Source: Aeromicrobium sp. Root495
Lineage (GTDB): Bacteria; Actinomycetota; Actinomycetes; Propionibacteriales; Nocardioidaceae
Assembly: GCF_001426755.1 (NCBI RefSeq)
Contig: NZ_LMFJ01000001.1
Coordinates: 1,235,846 to 1,299,845, forward strand
Length of the DNA stretch: 64,000 nt
Direction: 5' to 3'
Shown here: positions 8,379 through 19,085 of the stretch, one piece after another
Layout of the letters: every line of letters starts with the position of its first letter
Numbering within the stretch: the stretch's first letter is position 1
Notes under the pieces: generated by a model
What the model was told of the DNA's origin: nothing
Database searches by the model: none
What the model saw: only the letters and a program-made list of their open reading frames with translations
Translations under genes and position numbers: made by a program

Positions 8379-8455
8379 GCACGAGTGGCGAGTCCCGAGC
8401 CCTTCACCGTCCGTAGTGGACGGGTGAAGCATGCTCGGCGGCTCGCCACTCGTGC
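8379..8455 (+). repeat. Long three-part hairpin covering the start of the methyltransferase gene
   Basis: Outer stem: 14 perfect base pairs, GCACGAGTGGCGAG (8379-8392) with CTCGCCACTCGTGC (8442-8455). Middle stem: CGAGC (8396-8400) with GCTCG (8433-8437). Inner stem: CTTCACC+GTCC (8402-8412) with GGAC+GGTGAAG (8418-8429), with one bulged G and a 5-nt loop. The GTG start at 8385 lies within the outer stem. It may end the rplT transcript or restrict translation of the next gene. Confidence 0.75.
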
Positions 8456-9188
8456 GTTCCGGGCCAAGACCAACGAGTTCCTCGCCGAGGGTCCGCAGGC
8501 CGTGCGTGAAGCACTGGCCCATCCGGTGCCGCCGCTCGAGGTGTTCGCCACCGTCGAGGCCACTGAGCGGCATCCTGAGCTCGCCGCCGCCGCCCGTGCC
8601 GCCGACGTCGAGTGGCACGTGGTCGACGACGACGTCGTGGTCGAGATCGCCGACGCCGTGAACCCTCAGGGCGTCGTGGCCCGGTGCCCCAGCCTCGTGC
8701 GGGGCATCGAGGCGCTGCCCGACCCCGCCCGTCTCGTGGTCATCTGCCACGAGATCCGCGACCCTGGCAACGTGGGAGCCGTCATTCGCTGCGCCGATGC
8801 CGTCGGCGCCGATGCCGTGCTGCTCACGGGCGACAGCGTCGACCCCCAGGGCCCCAAGGCCGTCCGCGCCAGCGCCGGAAGCCTGTTCCACCTCCCGGTC
8901 CTCGTGCACCGAGACCACGAGGAGGCGGTCACGCTCGCGTGGGACCGCGGTCTGCAGGTGCTGGCCGCCGACGGCGGGGGAGACCTCGGCCTGTTCGACG
9001 CAGAGCTCGACCTGGCCCGTCCCACGGCCTGGGTCATGGGCAACGAGGCCCGCGGGATGACCGCCGACGTCAGGGCCGCAGCCGACCACGTCGTGTCGGT
9101 GCCCATCCTGGGCCGGGCCGAGAGCCTCAACCTCGCCACGGCTGCCGCCGTGTGCCTCTACGCGAGTGCCCGGGCCCTGCTGAAGTAA
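8385..9188 (+). CDS. SpoU/TrmH-family RNA 2'-O-methyltransferase
   Basis: S-adenosylmethionine-dependent methylation of a ribose in rRNA or tRNA. All three SPOUT motifs are seen: motif 1 NVGAVIRCADAVGAD, motif 2 GNEARGM and motif 3 SLNLATAAAVCLYASAR, with the knotted C-terminal domain. The N-terminus (RVKHARRLATRAFRAKTNEFLAEGP in part) resembles the substrate-binding domain of RlmB/TsnR-like enzymes. 267 residues from GTG 8385, a start without a visible ribosome binding site but needed to give the family's usual N-terminus. The exact RNA target cannot be told from sequence. Confidence 0.88.
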   Translation: MASPEPFTVRSGRVKHARRLATRAFRAKTNEFLAEGPQAVREALAHPVPPLEVFATVEATERHPELAAAARAADVEWHVVDDDVVVEIADAVNPQGVVARCPSLVRGIEALPDPARLVVICHEIRDPGNVGAVIRCADAVGADAVLLTGDSVDPQGPKAVRASAGSLFHLPVLVHRDHEEAVTLAWDRGLQVLAADGGGDLGLFDAELDLARPTAWVMGNEARGMTADVRAAADHVVSVPILGRAESLNLATAAAVCLYASARALLK

Positions 9189-9211
9189 GCGGTCCGTACT
9201 AGATTCGGCCC

Positions 9212-10258
9212 ATGGACGTCCTCGACGAGTTCCCGGACGGCGTGGTGATCGCCGGACCGGACCAGAAGGTCGAGTTCGTCAACCCGCGGATCCTGCAGAT
9301 GGCGCGAGCCGACGACACCGAGATGCTCGGCATGCACCTCTCGGAGGCGATCCCGTTCGACGACCTCAACGGGCACAGCTGGTACTCCATGACACGGCCC
9401 TACGACGGGCTCAACATCCGCACGCGGGTCTCGGAGCAGTCGTGGTGGTCGCCGCGCGGCAGCGAGTACCTCATCACGGCACGCCTGCAGCGTGACCGCC
9501 CCGGAGGCACGGTGGAGCGCGTCATCGTGAGCGTGCGCAACGCCAAGGTCCGCAACCAGCGCGACCGCGAGCGTTCCGACCTCGTCGCGACCGTGGCCCA
9601 CGAGCTCCGCTCGCCCCTCACGGGCATCAAGGGCTTCACGTCCACGCTCCTCACCAAGTGGGACCGCTTCTCCGAGGAGCAGCGCCAGCTCATGCTCGAG
9701 ACCGTCGACTCCGACGCCGACCGGCTGACGCGGCTCATCACGGAGCTGCTCGACGCCGCCCGCATCGACGCCGGCAGACTCACCCTGCGCCGGGGGCCCG
9801 TGCGCATCGACGACGTGGTCCACCACGTGCTGCGCAGCATCTCCGCCGCCGGCAACAGCGACCAGTACGACGTGGAGGTGGGCGAGGACCTCGAGATCGT
9901 GTGGGGCGACGCCGACCGCATCACCCAGGTCATCACGAACCTCATCGAGAACGCCATGCGCCACGGGCACGGGCTCAAGCGCGTCCTCGTCCAGAACACG
10001 CAGCACCCCGACTACACGGGCGGCGTCTCGCTCCAGATCCACGACAACGGGCCGGGCATCCCGGAGGAGATGCGGCAGCGCGTCTTCAGCCGCTTCTGGC
10101 GCTCCGGCCCCGGCGCCGGCAGCGGCCTCGGCATGTACATCGTGCGCGGCATCGTGGAGGAGCACGGCGGCCGGATCGACATCCAGGACTCCGAGGGCGG
10201 GGGAGCGGCCATCCGCATCTGGCTCCCCATCAACGAGCCCGACGCCCTGACCGACTGA
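9212..10258 (+). CDS. Soluble PAS-domain sensor histidine kinase
   Basis: A 348-residue kinase with no membrane segment. Residues 1-110 form a PAS-like sensor (DGVVIAGPDQKVEFVNPRIL), then a dimerisation/phosphoacceptor helix VAHELRSPL with H130, and an ATPase domain with N box NLIENAMRHG, G1 DNGPGIP and G2 GSGLGMYI. No response regulator lies beside it, so it is an orphan. A TAGATT box (9200-9205) six bases before the ATG indicates a leaderless transcript. Kinases at this position before pheS occur in related actinobacteria; the signal is unknown. Confidence 0.88.
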   Translation: MDVLDEFPDGVVIAGPDQKVEFVNPRILQMARADDTEMLGMHLSEAIPFDDLNGHSWYSMTRPYDGLNIRTRVSEQSWWSPRGSEYLITARLQRDRPGGTVERVIVSVRNAKVRNQRDRERSDLVATVAHELRSPLTGIKGFTSTLLTKWDRFSEEQRQLMLETVDSDADRLTRLITELLDAARIDAGRLTLRRGPVRIDDVVHHVLRSISAAGNSDQYDVEVGEDLEIVWGDADRITQVITNLIENAMRHGHGLKRVLVQNTQHPDYTGGVSLQIHDNGPGIPEEMRQRVFSRFWRSGPGAGSGLGMYIVRGIVEEHGGRIDIQDSEGGGAAIRIWLPINEPDALTD

Positions 10259-10279
10259 CTCCCGCCGCCCCCGTCCGGC

Positions 10280-10368
10280 GGTGAGCTGGCGTCCGTTTCA
10301 CGCCCGCTCCACGTGCCTGCGGTGACTTGGCGTCCGTTCGAAGCCGGATCCGTGGCTCAAACGGACGC
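10280..10368 (+). repeat. Three copies of GCGTCCGTT upstream of pheS
   Basis: An imperfect 19-bp direct repeat, GGTGAGCTGGCGTCCGTTT (10280-10298) and GGTGACTTGGCGTCCGTTC (10321-10339), is followed by an inverted copy AAACGGACGC (10359-10368). The second and third copies could form a 9-bp hairpin. They occupy the 177-nt gap between the kinase and pheS, just upstream of the pheS -10 box. Confidence 0.65.
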
Positions 10369-10422
10369 TATGGCACCGCTCGTAGGGGCGTGGGCGGGGG
10401 TCAGGCACCCCGCAGACCTCAC

Positions 10423-10428
10423 TAGGAT
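10423..10428 (+). promoter_or_regulatory. -10 box of pheS (leaderless)
   Basis: TAGGAT seven bases before the ATG at 10436. The distance places the transcription start at or next to the A of the start codon, and argues against longer versions of PheS. Confidence 0.55.
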
Positions 10429-10435
10429 GGGGCGC

Positions 10436-11539
10436 ATGTCTGCGCCCAACAAGGACTTCGATCCCGTCGAGGTCACCCCGCTGCGGGCCGACGAGCTGGA
10501 GCGCGTGCGCGACGAGGCCGTGGCCGCCGTCGCAGCGGCCTCCACCCTCGCCGAGCTCAAGCAGGTCCGGATCGAGCACGCCGGCGACCGCTCGCCCATC
10601 GCGCTGGCCAACCGCGAGATCGGTGCGCTGCCGCCGCAGGCCCGCAAGGACGCCGGCCAGCGCATCGGTCAGGCCCGTGGCGCCATCAACCAGGCGCTCG
10701 CCGCACGGACAGCCGAGCTGGAGCAGCTCGAGGAGCAGCGCCGGCTCGTCGAGGAGACCGTCGACGTCACGCTGCCCACCGACCGCGACCCCGTCGGTGC
10801 CCGCCACCCCATCACCACCATCCAGGAGACCGTCGCCGACATCTTCGTGGCCATGGGCTGGGAGGTGGCCGAGGGGCCCGAGGTCGAGGCGGAGTGGCTC
10901 AACTTCGACGCGCTCAACCTGGGACCGGACCACCCGGCGCGCACGATGCAGGACACGTTCTGGGTCACGCCGGCCAGCGCCGCGCGCGTGCTCCGCACCC
11001 ACACGTCGCCCGTGCAGGCCCGCACCATGCTCACGCGTGAGCCCCCGATCTACGTCGTCGTCCCCGGGCGCGTCTACCGCACCGACGAGGCCGACGCCAC
11101 GCACATGCCGGTCTTCCACCAGGTCGAGGGCCTCGCCATCGACAAGGGCCTGTCCATGGCCCACCTCAAGGGGACGCTCGACCACTTCGCCCGAGCGGTC
11201 TACGGCACCGAGATGACCACGCGCTTCCGCCCGTCGTACTTCCCGTTCACCGAGCCCAGCGCCGAGGTCGACCTGCTCTGCTACGTGTGCCACAACGACC
11301 CGGCCGAGGTCGCCTCGTGCGGCACCTGCCGCGGTGAGGGCTGGGTCGAGTGGGGCGGGTGCGGTGTCGTGAACCCGCGCGTCCTCGTGGCCTGTGGCGT
11401 GGACCCCGAGGTGTACTCGGGCTTCGCGTTCGGCATGGGCCTCGATCGCACCATCACGAGCCGCTACGACATCGCCGACCTGCGCGATCTCTGGGACGGC
11501 GACATCCGCTTCACCGAGCCCTTCGGAGTTGGTCTGTGA
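10436..11539 (+). CDS. pheS: Phenylalanyl-tRNA synthetase alpha subunit
   Basis: Catalytic subunit of the alpha2-beta2 class II synthetase charging tRNA-Phe. The N-terminal coiled coil (about 20-100) contacts tRNA; the class II core shows motif 2 (FRPSYFPFTEPSAEVD) and motif 3 (GFAFGMGLDR). A CxxC-type segment (CYVCHNDPAEVASCGTCRG) looks like a zinc-binding insertion. 367 residues from ATG 10436; upstream in-frame starts give unrelated sequence and would cross the -10 box. pheT follows after 81 bases. Confidence 0.95.
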   Translation: MSAPNKDFDPVEVTPLRADELERVRDEAVAAVAAASTLAELKQVRIEHAGDRSPIALANREIGALPPQARKDAGQRIGQARGAINQALAARTAELEQLEEQRRLVEETVDVTLPTDRDPVGARHPITTIQETVADIFVAMGWEVAEGPEVEAEWLNFDALNLGPDHPARTMQDTFWVTPASAARVLRTHTSPVQARTMLTREPPIYVVVPGRVYRTDEADATHMPVFHQVEGLAIDKGLSMAHLKGTLDHFARAVYGTEMTTRFRPSYFPFTEPSAEVDLLCYVCHNDPAEVASCGTCRGEGWVEWGGCGVVNPRVLVACGVDPEVYSGFAFGMGLDRTITSRYDIADLRDLWDGDIRFTEPFGVGL

Positions 11540-11620
11540 ACGAGCGCCAGCGAGTGAACCACGAGTCACTCAGGACAGCGTCCCCGTATCTTTGCTCTTC
11601 GGCGGGGGCGTGGTCCTGAC

Positions 11621-14128
11621 ATGAGAGTTCCCCTGGAGTGGCTCCGGTCGCTCGTCTCGCTCCCTGACGTCTCCACCGAGGAGATCGCCGAGCGCCTCAC
11701 GATGTTCGACCTCAAGCTGGAGGAGATCGTCGGCGGCGGCATCACGGGTCCCCTCACGGTGGGCCGGGTCCTCGAGGTCCGCCCCGAGGAGCAGAAGAAC
11801 GGCAAGGTCATCAACTGGTGCCGGGTCGACGTCGGCGCGCTCAACGAGCCGTCCGTCCCCGACGCCCCGGGCGACGACGTCCCCTCGCGCGGCATCATCT
11901 GCGGCGCCCACAACTTCAAGCCCGGCGACCTGGTCGTCGTCTCGCTGCCGGGCACCTTCCTGCCCGAGCTCGGCTTCGAGATCGGCTCGCGCAAGACCTA
12001 CGGCCACGTCTCCGACGGCATGATCTGCTCCACCAAGGAGCTCGGTCTGCCCGACGACGCCACCACCGCCGACGGCATCCTCGTGCTCGAGCCCGGCAGC
12101 GCCCAGCCCGGTGACAGCGCCACGAGCCTGCTCGGTCTCGACGACCAGACGCTCGACCTCGAGGTCAACCCCGACCGGGCCTACGCGCTGAGCCTGCGTG
12201 GGGTCGCCCGCGACGCGGCCCTCGCCTTCGGCGTCCCGTTCCAGGACCCGGCCGACGCCGTTGCCGTCCCCACCGGATCGGGTGGCTACCCCGTGCGGGT
12301 CGAGGACCCGCTGGGCTGCCCGGTCTTCACGACCCTCGTCGTCACCGGTGTCGACCCCACGCGCACGACGCCGAGCTGGATGGCCCGCCGCATCACGCAG
12401 GCCGGGATGCGCTCCATCTCGCTCTCGGTCGACATCAGCAACTACGTCATGCTCGAGCTGGGCCAGCCCAACCACTGCTACGACCGCGACAAGGTGGCGG
12501 GCGACCTCGTCGTCCGTCGCGCCGAGGCGGGGGAGTCGCTCACGACCCTCGACGACGTGAAGCGCACGCTCACGCCCGAGGACCTCGTCATCGTCGACGA
12601 CAACGGCATCATCGGCCTGGCCGGCGTCATGGGTGGCGCGTCCACCGAGCTCGACGACTCGAGCCGCAACGTCGTCGTGGAGGCTGCCTTCTGGGACCCG
12701 GCCACGATCTTCCGCGGCGAGCGTCGGCACAAGCTGCCGTCCGAGGCGGCCAAGCGCTACGAGCGCGGCGTCGACCCGGAGCTCACCCTGCGGGGTGCCG
12801 CCCGGGTGGCGCAGCTGCTCGTCGAGCTGGGCGGAGGCACGCTGGAGCCCGGCCACACGACCATCGGGCAGGCGCCCGCCCGGGCGGCGGTCACGTTCCC
12901 GGTCGACCTCCCGGCCCGCATCAGCGGCCTGGCCATCAGTCCCGAGGACGCTCAGCTGACGTTCGAGCGCAACGGCTGTGCTGTCTCGCGCGAGGGCGAC
13001 ACGTTCAGCGTCACGCCGCCGTCGTGGCGGTTCGACCTCAACGACCCGTACGACTTCGTGGAGGAGGCGCTGCGCTCGGCCGGCTACGAGAACGTGCCGT
13101 CCGTCCTGCCGACCCCCACCGGTGGTCGGGGGCTCAGCCGCAGCCAGGTGCTGCGCCGTCGGGTGGGCCACGTGCTCGCCGGCACGGGTCTGGTCGAGGT
13201 CACGACCCTCCCGTTCGTGGGACCGGCCGACTTCGACCGGCTCGGCCTCGCCGACGAGGACCCGCGTCGCACCCAGGTGCTGCTCGAGAACCCGCTCTCC
13301 TCCGAGGAGCCCGGACTCACCACCACGCTCCTGACCGGTGTGCTGAAGGCGGCGTCGCTCAACGTCGGCCGGGGTCATGAGGACGTCGCCGTCGACGAGA
13401 TCGGCCGGGTCTTCCTGCCGCGCCCCGGCGCGCCCGACGCACCGCTGTACGGCGTCGACCGTCGACCCACGCCCGAGGAGCTGGCCGTCCTCGACGCCTC
13501 GCTCCCGGAGCAGCCCTTCCACGTCGCCTTCGCGCTCGTCGGCCAGCGGGTCCGTCGCGGCTGGTCGGGGCCGGGGCGCGCTGCCGACTGGGCCGACGCC
13601 ATCGACGTCGTCCGTCGCCTCGGCGAGGCGCTGCACGTCGAGCTGGTCGTGGAGCAGGCCCAGCGGGCTCCGTTCCACCCCGGGCGCTGTGCTGCCTTCC
13701 GGCTCGACGGCTCCGTCGTCGGCTACGCCGGAGAGCTGCACCCCTCGGTCGCGTCCGCCTACGGCCTGCCCGAGCGGGCCGTCGCCGGCGAGGTCGATCT
13801 CGACGCGCTCATCGCCGCCTCGCCGGAGATCGGGCCCCGCCCGGAGTTCTCGGCGCTGCCCGTGGCCAAGGAGGACCTGGCGTTCCTGGTCGACGCCGAC
13901 GTGACGGCAGAGTCGCTGCGCTCGGCGCTGGTGTCGGCCCACCCGCTCGTGGAGTCGGTGCGGCTCTTCGACGTGTACACCGGCGACCCGGTGCCCGAGG
14001 GGCAGAAGTCGCTCGCGTTCGCGCTGCGTCTGCGCGCTCCCGACCACACCCTCACCGACACCGAGATCACCGAGGCCCGGGCCGCCCTCGTGTCAGCGGC
14101 CGAGCAGCTCGGCGGCGTCCTGCGCTGA
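11621..14128 (+). CDS. pheT: Phenylalanyl-tRNA synthetase beta subunit
   Basis: Partner of PheS; binds and edits tRNA-Phe. Begins MRVPLEWLRSLV. Domains in order: EMAP-type tRNA-binding domain (about 40-155), B3/B4 editing domain (about 210-390), B5 domain (about 405-475), catalytic-like core, and C-terminal FDX-ACB anticodon-binding domain (about 740-835, FSALPVAKEDLAFLVDADV). 835 residues is normal. The 81-nt gap from pheS shows no structure I can support. Ends 12 bases from the convergent lemA gene. Confidence 0.95.
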   Translation: MRVPLEWLRSLVSLPDVSTEEIAERLTMFDLKLEEIVGGGITGPLTVGRVLEVRPEEQKNGKVINWCRVDVGALNEPSVPDAPGDDVPSRGIICGAHNFKPGDLVVVSLPGTFLPELGFEIGSRKTYGHVSDGMICSTKELGLPDDATTADGILVLEPGSAQPGDSATSLLGLDDQTLDLEVNPDRAYALSLRGVARDAALAFGVPFQDPADAVAVPTGSGGYPVRVEDPLGCPVFTTLVVTGVDPTRTTPSWMARRITQAGMRSISLSVDISNYVMLELGQPNHCYDRDKVAGDLVVRRAEAGESLTTLDDVKRTLTPEDLVIVDDNGIIGLAGVMGGASTELDDSSRNVVVEAAFWDPATIFRGERRHKLPSEAAKRYERGVDPELTLRGAARVAQLLVELGGGTLEPGHTTIGQAPARAAVTFPVDLPARISGLAISPEDAQLTFERNGCAVSREGDTFSVTPPSWRFDLNDPYDFVEEALRSAGYENVPSVLPTPTGGRGLSRSQVLRRRVGHVLAGTGLVEVTTLPFVGPADFDRLGLADEDPRRTQVLLENPLSSEEPGLTTTLLTGVLKAASLNVGRGHEDVAVDEIGRVFLPRPGAPDAPLYGVDRRPTPEELAVLDASLPEQPFHVAFALVGQRVRRGWSGPGRAADWADAIDVVRRLGEALHVELVVEQAQRAPFHPGRCAAFRLDGSVVGYAGELHPSVASAYGLPERAVAGEVDLDALIAASPEIGPRPEFSALPVAKEDLAFLVDADVTAESLRSALVSAHPLVESVRLFDVYTGDPVPEGQKSLAFALRLRAPDHTLTDTEITEARAALVSAAEQLGGVLR

Positions 14129-14140
14129 GCCTTCGTCGGC

Positions 14141-14701
14141 TCAGAACTGGACGGCGGGAGGGGTCTCCTGGCCCGCGGGAGCCTCGTAGAACTCGCGCTT
14201 GGACACGCCTGCGATGCCCGTGAAGAACATCCACGGGATGGTCTGGACCAGGCCGTTGAGGGTGGCGACCGCGTCGTTGTAGAACTGGCGAGCGAAGCTG
14301 ATCTTGTTCTCGGTGTCGCTCAGCTCGGCCTGGAGCTGCTGGAAGTTGGCCGAGGCCTTGAGGTCGGGGTAGGCCTCCGCGACGGCGAGGACGTCGACGA
14401 GTGCCTTGTCGAGGCGGGCGTCGGCTGCGGCCTTCTCGGGCACCGAGCCGTCCTTGGCCGCGGCGGTGACGCCCGCACGGGCTGCCGTGACCTCCTCGAA
14501 GACACCCTTCTCGTGCTCGGCGTAGCCCTTCACGGTGTTCACGAGGTTGGGGATGAGGTCGGCGCGGCGCGTGAGCTGGACGTCGATGCCGCCGAGCGCC
14601 TCCTGCGCGCCGATGTCGGCCTTGCGCAGCTTGTTGAACGCGACGACGCCGAACAGCACGAGGGCGACGACGATGACGACCACGACGATGGCGATGACCA
14701 T
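14141..14701 (-). CDS. lemA: LemA family protein
   Basis: A 186-residue protein with one N-terminal membrane helix (about 2-22) followed by a long helical domain containing RADLIPNLVNTVKGYAEHE, the LemA hallmark, and FQQLQAELSDTENKI. LemA proteins form exported or membrane-anchored helical bundles of unclear function and commonly pair with DUF2207/YpsG-like or TPM proteins, as here. AAGGAG precedes the ATG. It lies 54 bases downstream of the DUF2207 gene and is probably co-transcribed with it. Confidence 0.9.
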   Translation of the reverse strand: MVIAIVVVVIVVALVLFGVVAFNKLRKADIGAQEALGGIDVQLTRRADLIPNLVNTVKGYAEHEKGVFEEVTAARAGVTAAAKDGSVPEKAAADARLDKALVDVLAVAEAYPDLKASANFQQLQAELSDTENKISFARQFYNDAVATLNGLVQTIPWMFFTGIAGVSKREFYEAPAGQETPPAVQF

Positions 14702-14755
14702 GAGGGCTCCTTCAGAGGATGGGTGGTGCGTGAGGACCGGGGCAGGGGGCGAGGC

Positions 14756-16516
14756 TCACCAGGAGCCGCCGCCACCGCCCCCGCCGCCTCCGCCGCCACC
14801 CCCGCCGCCCCCACTGCTGGAGGACGACTGGGTGGCGGCGTAGGCGGAGATGGAGCTCGAGACGGATGACTCGAAGCTCGAGATGGCGTCGTTGAACGAG
14901 GACGCACCGACGCCGGCGCCCCCGCCGTACCAGAGGGGGAGCGGGGCCGAGGTGCCCGTGGACTGCTCGTACTTGCGGGCCCACGCGTCGGCGGCGTCGA
15001 ACGCGACGGCGTAGGGGATGAAGGCGGTGTAGAGCTCCTTGCGGCTGCTGAAGTCGAACCGCGTCTCGGCGGAGTCGGTGGTGAGGAGCCGCCGGAATCC
15101 TGCCGCGTGCGACCAGACCTGACGCCCGGCCGCCGTGCGCCGTGTCCCCACGCCGGTGGACCACAGGCCCGCGCCGCCCACGAAGAACCCGAGGAAGGGC
15201 AGCGTGTACGCCGTGGCCGGCACCTGCAGCACGAAGATCATGACGCCCACGACCGCGACCGCCACCCCCACGAGCACCTGCCCCAGGCGCTCGTTGCCGG
15301 CGGTGACGACCGTCTCGGAGGACTGGCCCCACTCGGCCAGCGTGCCGGGGATGGACTGCTTGACCGACTGGAGGACCTGGCCCGACGAGACGGAGCCGTC
15401 GGCCGAGAACGAAGAGCCCTGGGTGGTGACGCCGAGGGCCTCGCCCACCGACCGGGAGACCGAGTCGGCCTGGTCCCAGCCGGCGGCGTCGGCCAGACCC
15501 GTGATGGTCCAGTCGGAGCCGTCGCGCTCGAGGGTCACCAGCTTCTTCTCGGCGAGGTGCAGGATCGTGGCGCTCAGGGCGCGGTCGGGCGCGGACTCCG
15601 AGGCCACGTAGACCGTCTGCGCCGGTCCGAGACCGGCCGGCGGCTCGAACATGACCGGGGCGCCGGGCTCGTCCTCGCGGGCGCGACGGTCCCACAGGTA
15701 GCCCACGACGAGACCGACGAGACCCAGCACGATGCTGAGCAGCAGCAGGGGGACGGAGCGACCCAGGGAGGTGTCCCAGGCTGCGGACCAGGGGAGCCGC
15801 ACCTGGTCCGGGGCAGGCACGTCGAGGCCGACCCGCGCGGTCACGCCCGTGTCAGGCGGGCGGAGCGCGCCGGTGGTGAGCGTGACCTGCTGGCCCTCGG
15901 TGCTGACCTCGCACGGGTTCCCGTCGGCCACGACGCAGGTGACCGACGCCGGCGCCGTGGGCAGGACCACGGTCTCCTCGCTGCGGTCGATCGTCATCTG
16001 CCACCCCGGAGCGACGACGCGCCAGGCGAACACCGAGGCGTCGTCGGTCTTCGTGCCCCAGCTGTTCCCGGTGCGCTCGCGGACGGGGGACAAGGCGCCC
16101 TCGACGCGGTAGTCGATCGTGTAGGTGTGCTCCCCGGGCGTGACGAAGCGGTCGGCGTCGCCGATCTTGGCCACGCGGAAGCGACGCGCGTTCTTCCACG
16201 ACAGGTCGAAGGGCTCCTTCTGGCCGTCGAGCCTCACGGCGATGTCCTCGGGGAGGTAGCGCACGTGGAGGTCGTCGGCGTCGGTGACGTCCCAGAAGCG
16301 GAAGATGCCGTGGCGCCCCGACGGGAAGACCGCCGTGATCTCCTCACGGGCGACGAGCGTCCCGTCCTTCTGGACCGTGTAGCGAGCCGAGTGGTCCGTG
16401 ATCCGCACCGGGTCGCTCGTGACGGCTTCCTCGTCGATGATGGAGCCGGCCACGGGGGCGACGATCACGATGATGGCCGCGATGACGGCGATGCTGCGCA
16501 GCACGAGGCGATGCAT
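14756..16516 (-). CDS. DUF2207 membrane protein with poly-glycine tail
   Basis: A 586-residue protein: an N-terminal signal/anchor helix, an extracellular DUF2207 beta domain (about 30-240), a membrane helix near 255-280, a cytoplasmic segment, a pair of membrane helices around 425-465, and a C-terminal tail of serines, sixteen glycines and SW. The glycine-rich tail is a known trait of the family. I start it at ATG 16516 rather than GTG 16525 because TAGGGT (16529-16524 on this strand) lies seven bases before the ATG. Function unknown; partner of LemA. Confidence 0.82.
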   Translation of the reverse strand: MHRLVLRSIAVIAAIIVIVAPVAGSIIDEEAVTSDPVRITDHSARYTVQKDGTLVAREEITAVFPSGRHGIFRFWDVTDADDLHVRYLPEDIAVRLDGQKEPFDLSWKNARRFRVAKIGDADRFVTPGEHTYTIDYRVEGALSPVRERTGNSWGTKTDDASVFAWRVVAPGWQMTIDRSEETVVLPTAPASVTCVVADGNPCEVSTEGQQVTLTTGALRPPDTGVTARVGLDVPAPDQVRLPWSAAWDTSLGRSVPLLLLSIVLGLVGLVVGYLWDRRAREDEPGAPVMFEPPAGLGPAQTVYVASESAPDRALSATILHLAEKKLVTLERDGSDWTITGLADAAGWDQADSVSRSVGEALGVTTQGSSFSADGSVSSGQVLQSVKQSIPGTLAEWGQSSETVVTAGNERLGQVLVGVAVAVVGVMIFVLQVPATAYTLPFLGFFVGGAGLWSTGVGTRRTAAGRQVWSHAAGFRRLLTTDSAETRFDFSSRKELYTAFIPYAVAFDAADAWARKYEQSTGTSAPLPLWYGGGAGVGASSFNDAISSFESSVSSSISAYAATQSSSSSGGGGGGGGGGGGGGGGSW

Positions 16517-16566
16517 GCCGCTCACCCTAGGGCTCCCACGCGGCCCCGTGGGCCACCTGACCCTGA

Positions 16567-18036
<1,470 letters not shown>

Positions 18037-18038
18037 TC

Positions 18039-19085
18039 ATGACGACCTTCACAGCAGCGGTGGCCGGCGCCAGCGGGTACGCCGGCGGCGAGGTGCTGCG
18101 CCTGCTCAGCAACCACCCGAACATCCAGATCGGCGCGGTCACCGCGGCGTCGAGCGCGGGCTCGCGTCTCGGCGAGCACCAGCCGCACCTGGTGGGCCTC
18201 GCCGACCGCATCATCGAGCCCACCGACGCCTCCACGCTCGGCGGCCACGACATCGTCTTCCTCGGTCTGCCGCACGGGGAGTCCGGCAAGGTCGCGGCGG
18301 CGCTCGGCGACGACGTCGTCGTCATCGACTGCGGTGCCGACCACCGGCTCGAGAGCGCCGAGGACTGGGTCGCCTTCTACGGGACGGAGCACGCCGGGAC
18401 GTGGCCCTACGGCCTGCCGGAGCTCGTCGTCGACGGCGCCAGGCAGCGCGACCAGCTCGAGGGCGTCCGCCGCATCGCGGTGCCGGGCTGCAACGTCACC
18501 GCCGTGACGCTCGGGCTCCAGCCCGCCGTCGAGGCCGGGATCATCGAGACGACCGACCTCGTGGCGGTGCTCGCCAACGGGTACTCCGGCGCCGGCAAGG
18601 CGGCCAAGCCGCACCTGCTCGCCTCGGAGGCGCTCGGCAGCGCCGTACCGTACGCCGTCGGCGGGTCCCACCGGCACGTCCCGGAGATCGGCCAGAACCT
18701 GCGCAAGGCCGGTGCCGACGAGGTGACCATCTCGTTCACCCCCACCCTCGTGCCCATGGCCCGCGGCATCCTCGCCACCTCCACGGCACGGCTCAGGCCG
18801 GGCGTCGACGCCGCCCGGGTCCGCGAGGTCTACGAGGCCGCCTACGGACAGGAGCCGTTCGTCCGGCTCCTTCCCGAGGGCCAGTGGCCCACCACCGCAG
18901 CCACGCTCGGGTCCAACACGGCGCACGTGCAGGTGACCGTCGACGCAGCGGTCGGCCGGCTCGTGGCCGTCAGCGCGATCGACAACCTCGTCAAGGGCAC
19001 GGCCGGTGGCGCCGTCCAGTCCATGAACATCGCCCTCGGGCTTCCTGAGACCACGGGTCTCCCCACCGATGGAGTCGCACCATGA
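18039..19085 (+). CDS. argC: N-acetyl-gamma-glutamyl-phosphate reductase
   Basis: NADPH-dependent third step of arginine synthesis. [14 protein letters not shown] (residues 10-23) is the nucleotide-binding loop, and the catalytic cysteine is C151 in VPGCN. Hxx[10 protein letters not shown] is also typical. 348 residues from ATG 18039, two bases after argG. The 3' end overlaps argJ by four bases. Confidence 0.95.
   Translation: MTTFTAAVAGASGYAGGEVLRLLSNHPNIQIGAVTAASSAGSRLGEHQPHLVGLADRIIEPTDASTLGGHDIVFLGLPHGESGKVAAALGDDVVVIDCGADHRLESAEDWVAFYGTEHAGTWPYGLPELVVDGARQRDQLEGVRRIAVPGCNVTAVTLGLQPAVEAGIIETTDLVAVLANGYSGAGKAAKPHLLASEALGSAVPYAVGGSHRHVPEIGQNLRKAGADEVTISFTPTLVPMARGILATSTARLRPGVDAARVREVYEAAYGQEPFVRLLPEGQWPTTAATLGSNTAHVQVTVDAAVGRLVAVSAIDNLVKGTAGGAVQSMNIALGLPETTGLPTDGVAP

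Noticed and set aside
10313-10435. Longer version of PheS starting at 10313
   Set aside because: The added residues come from the repeat region and cross the -10 box; normal PheS sequence begins at 10436.
11570-14047. Open frame of 825 codons antisense to pheT
   Set aside because: Biased, low-complexity composition with no motif; pheT is certain on the plus strand.
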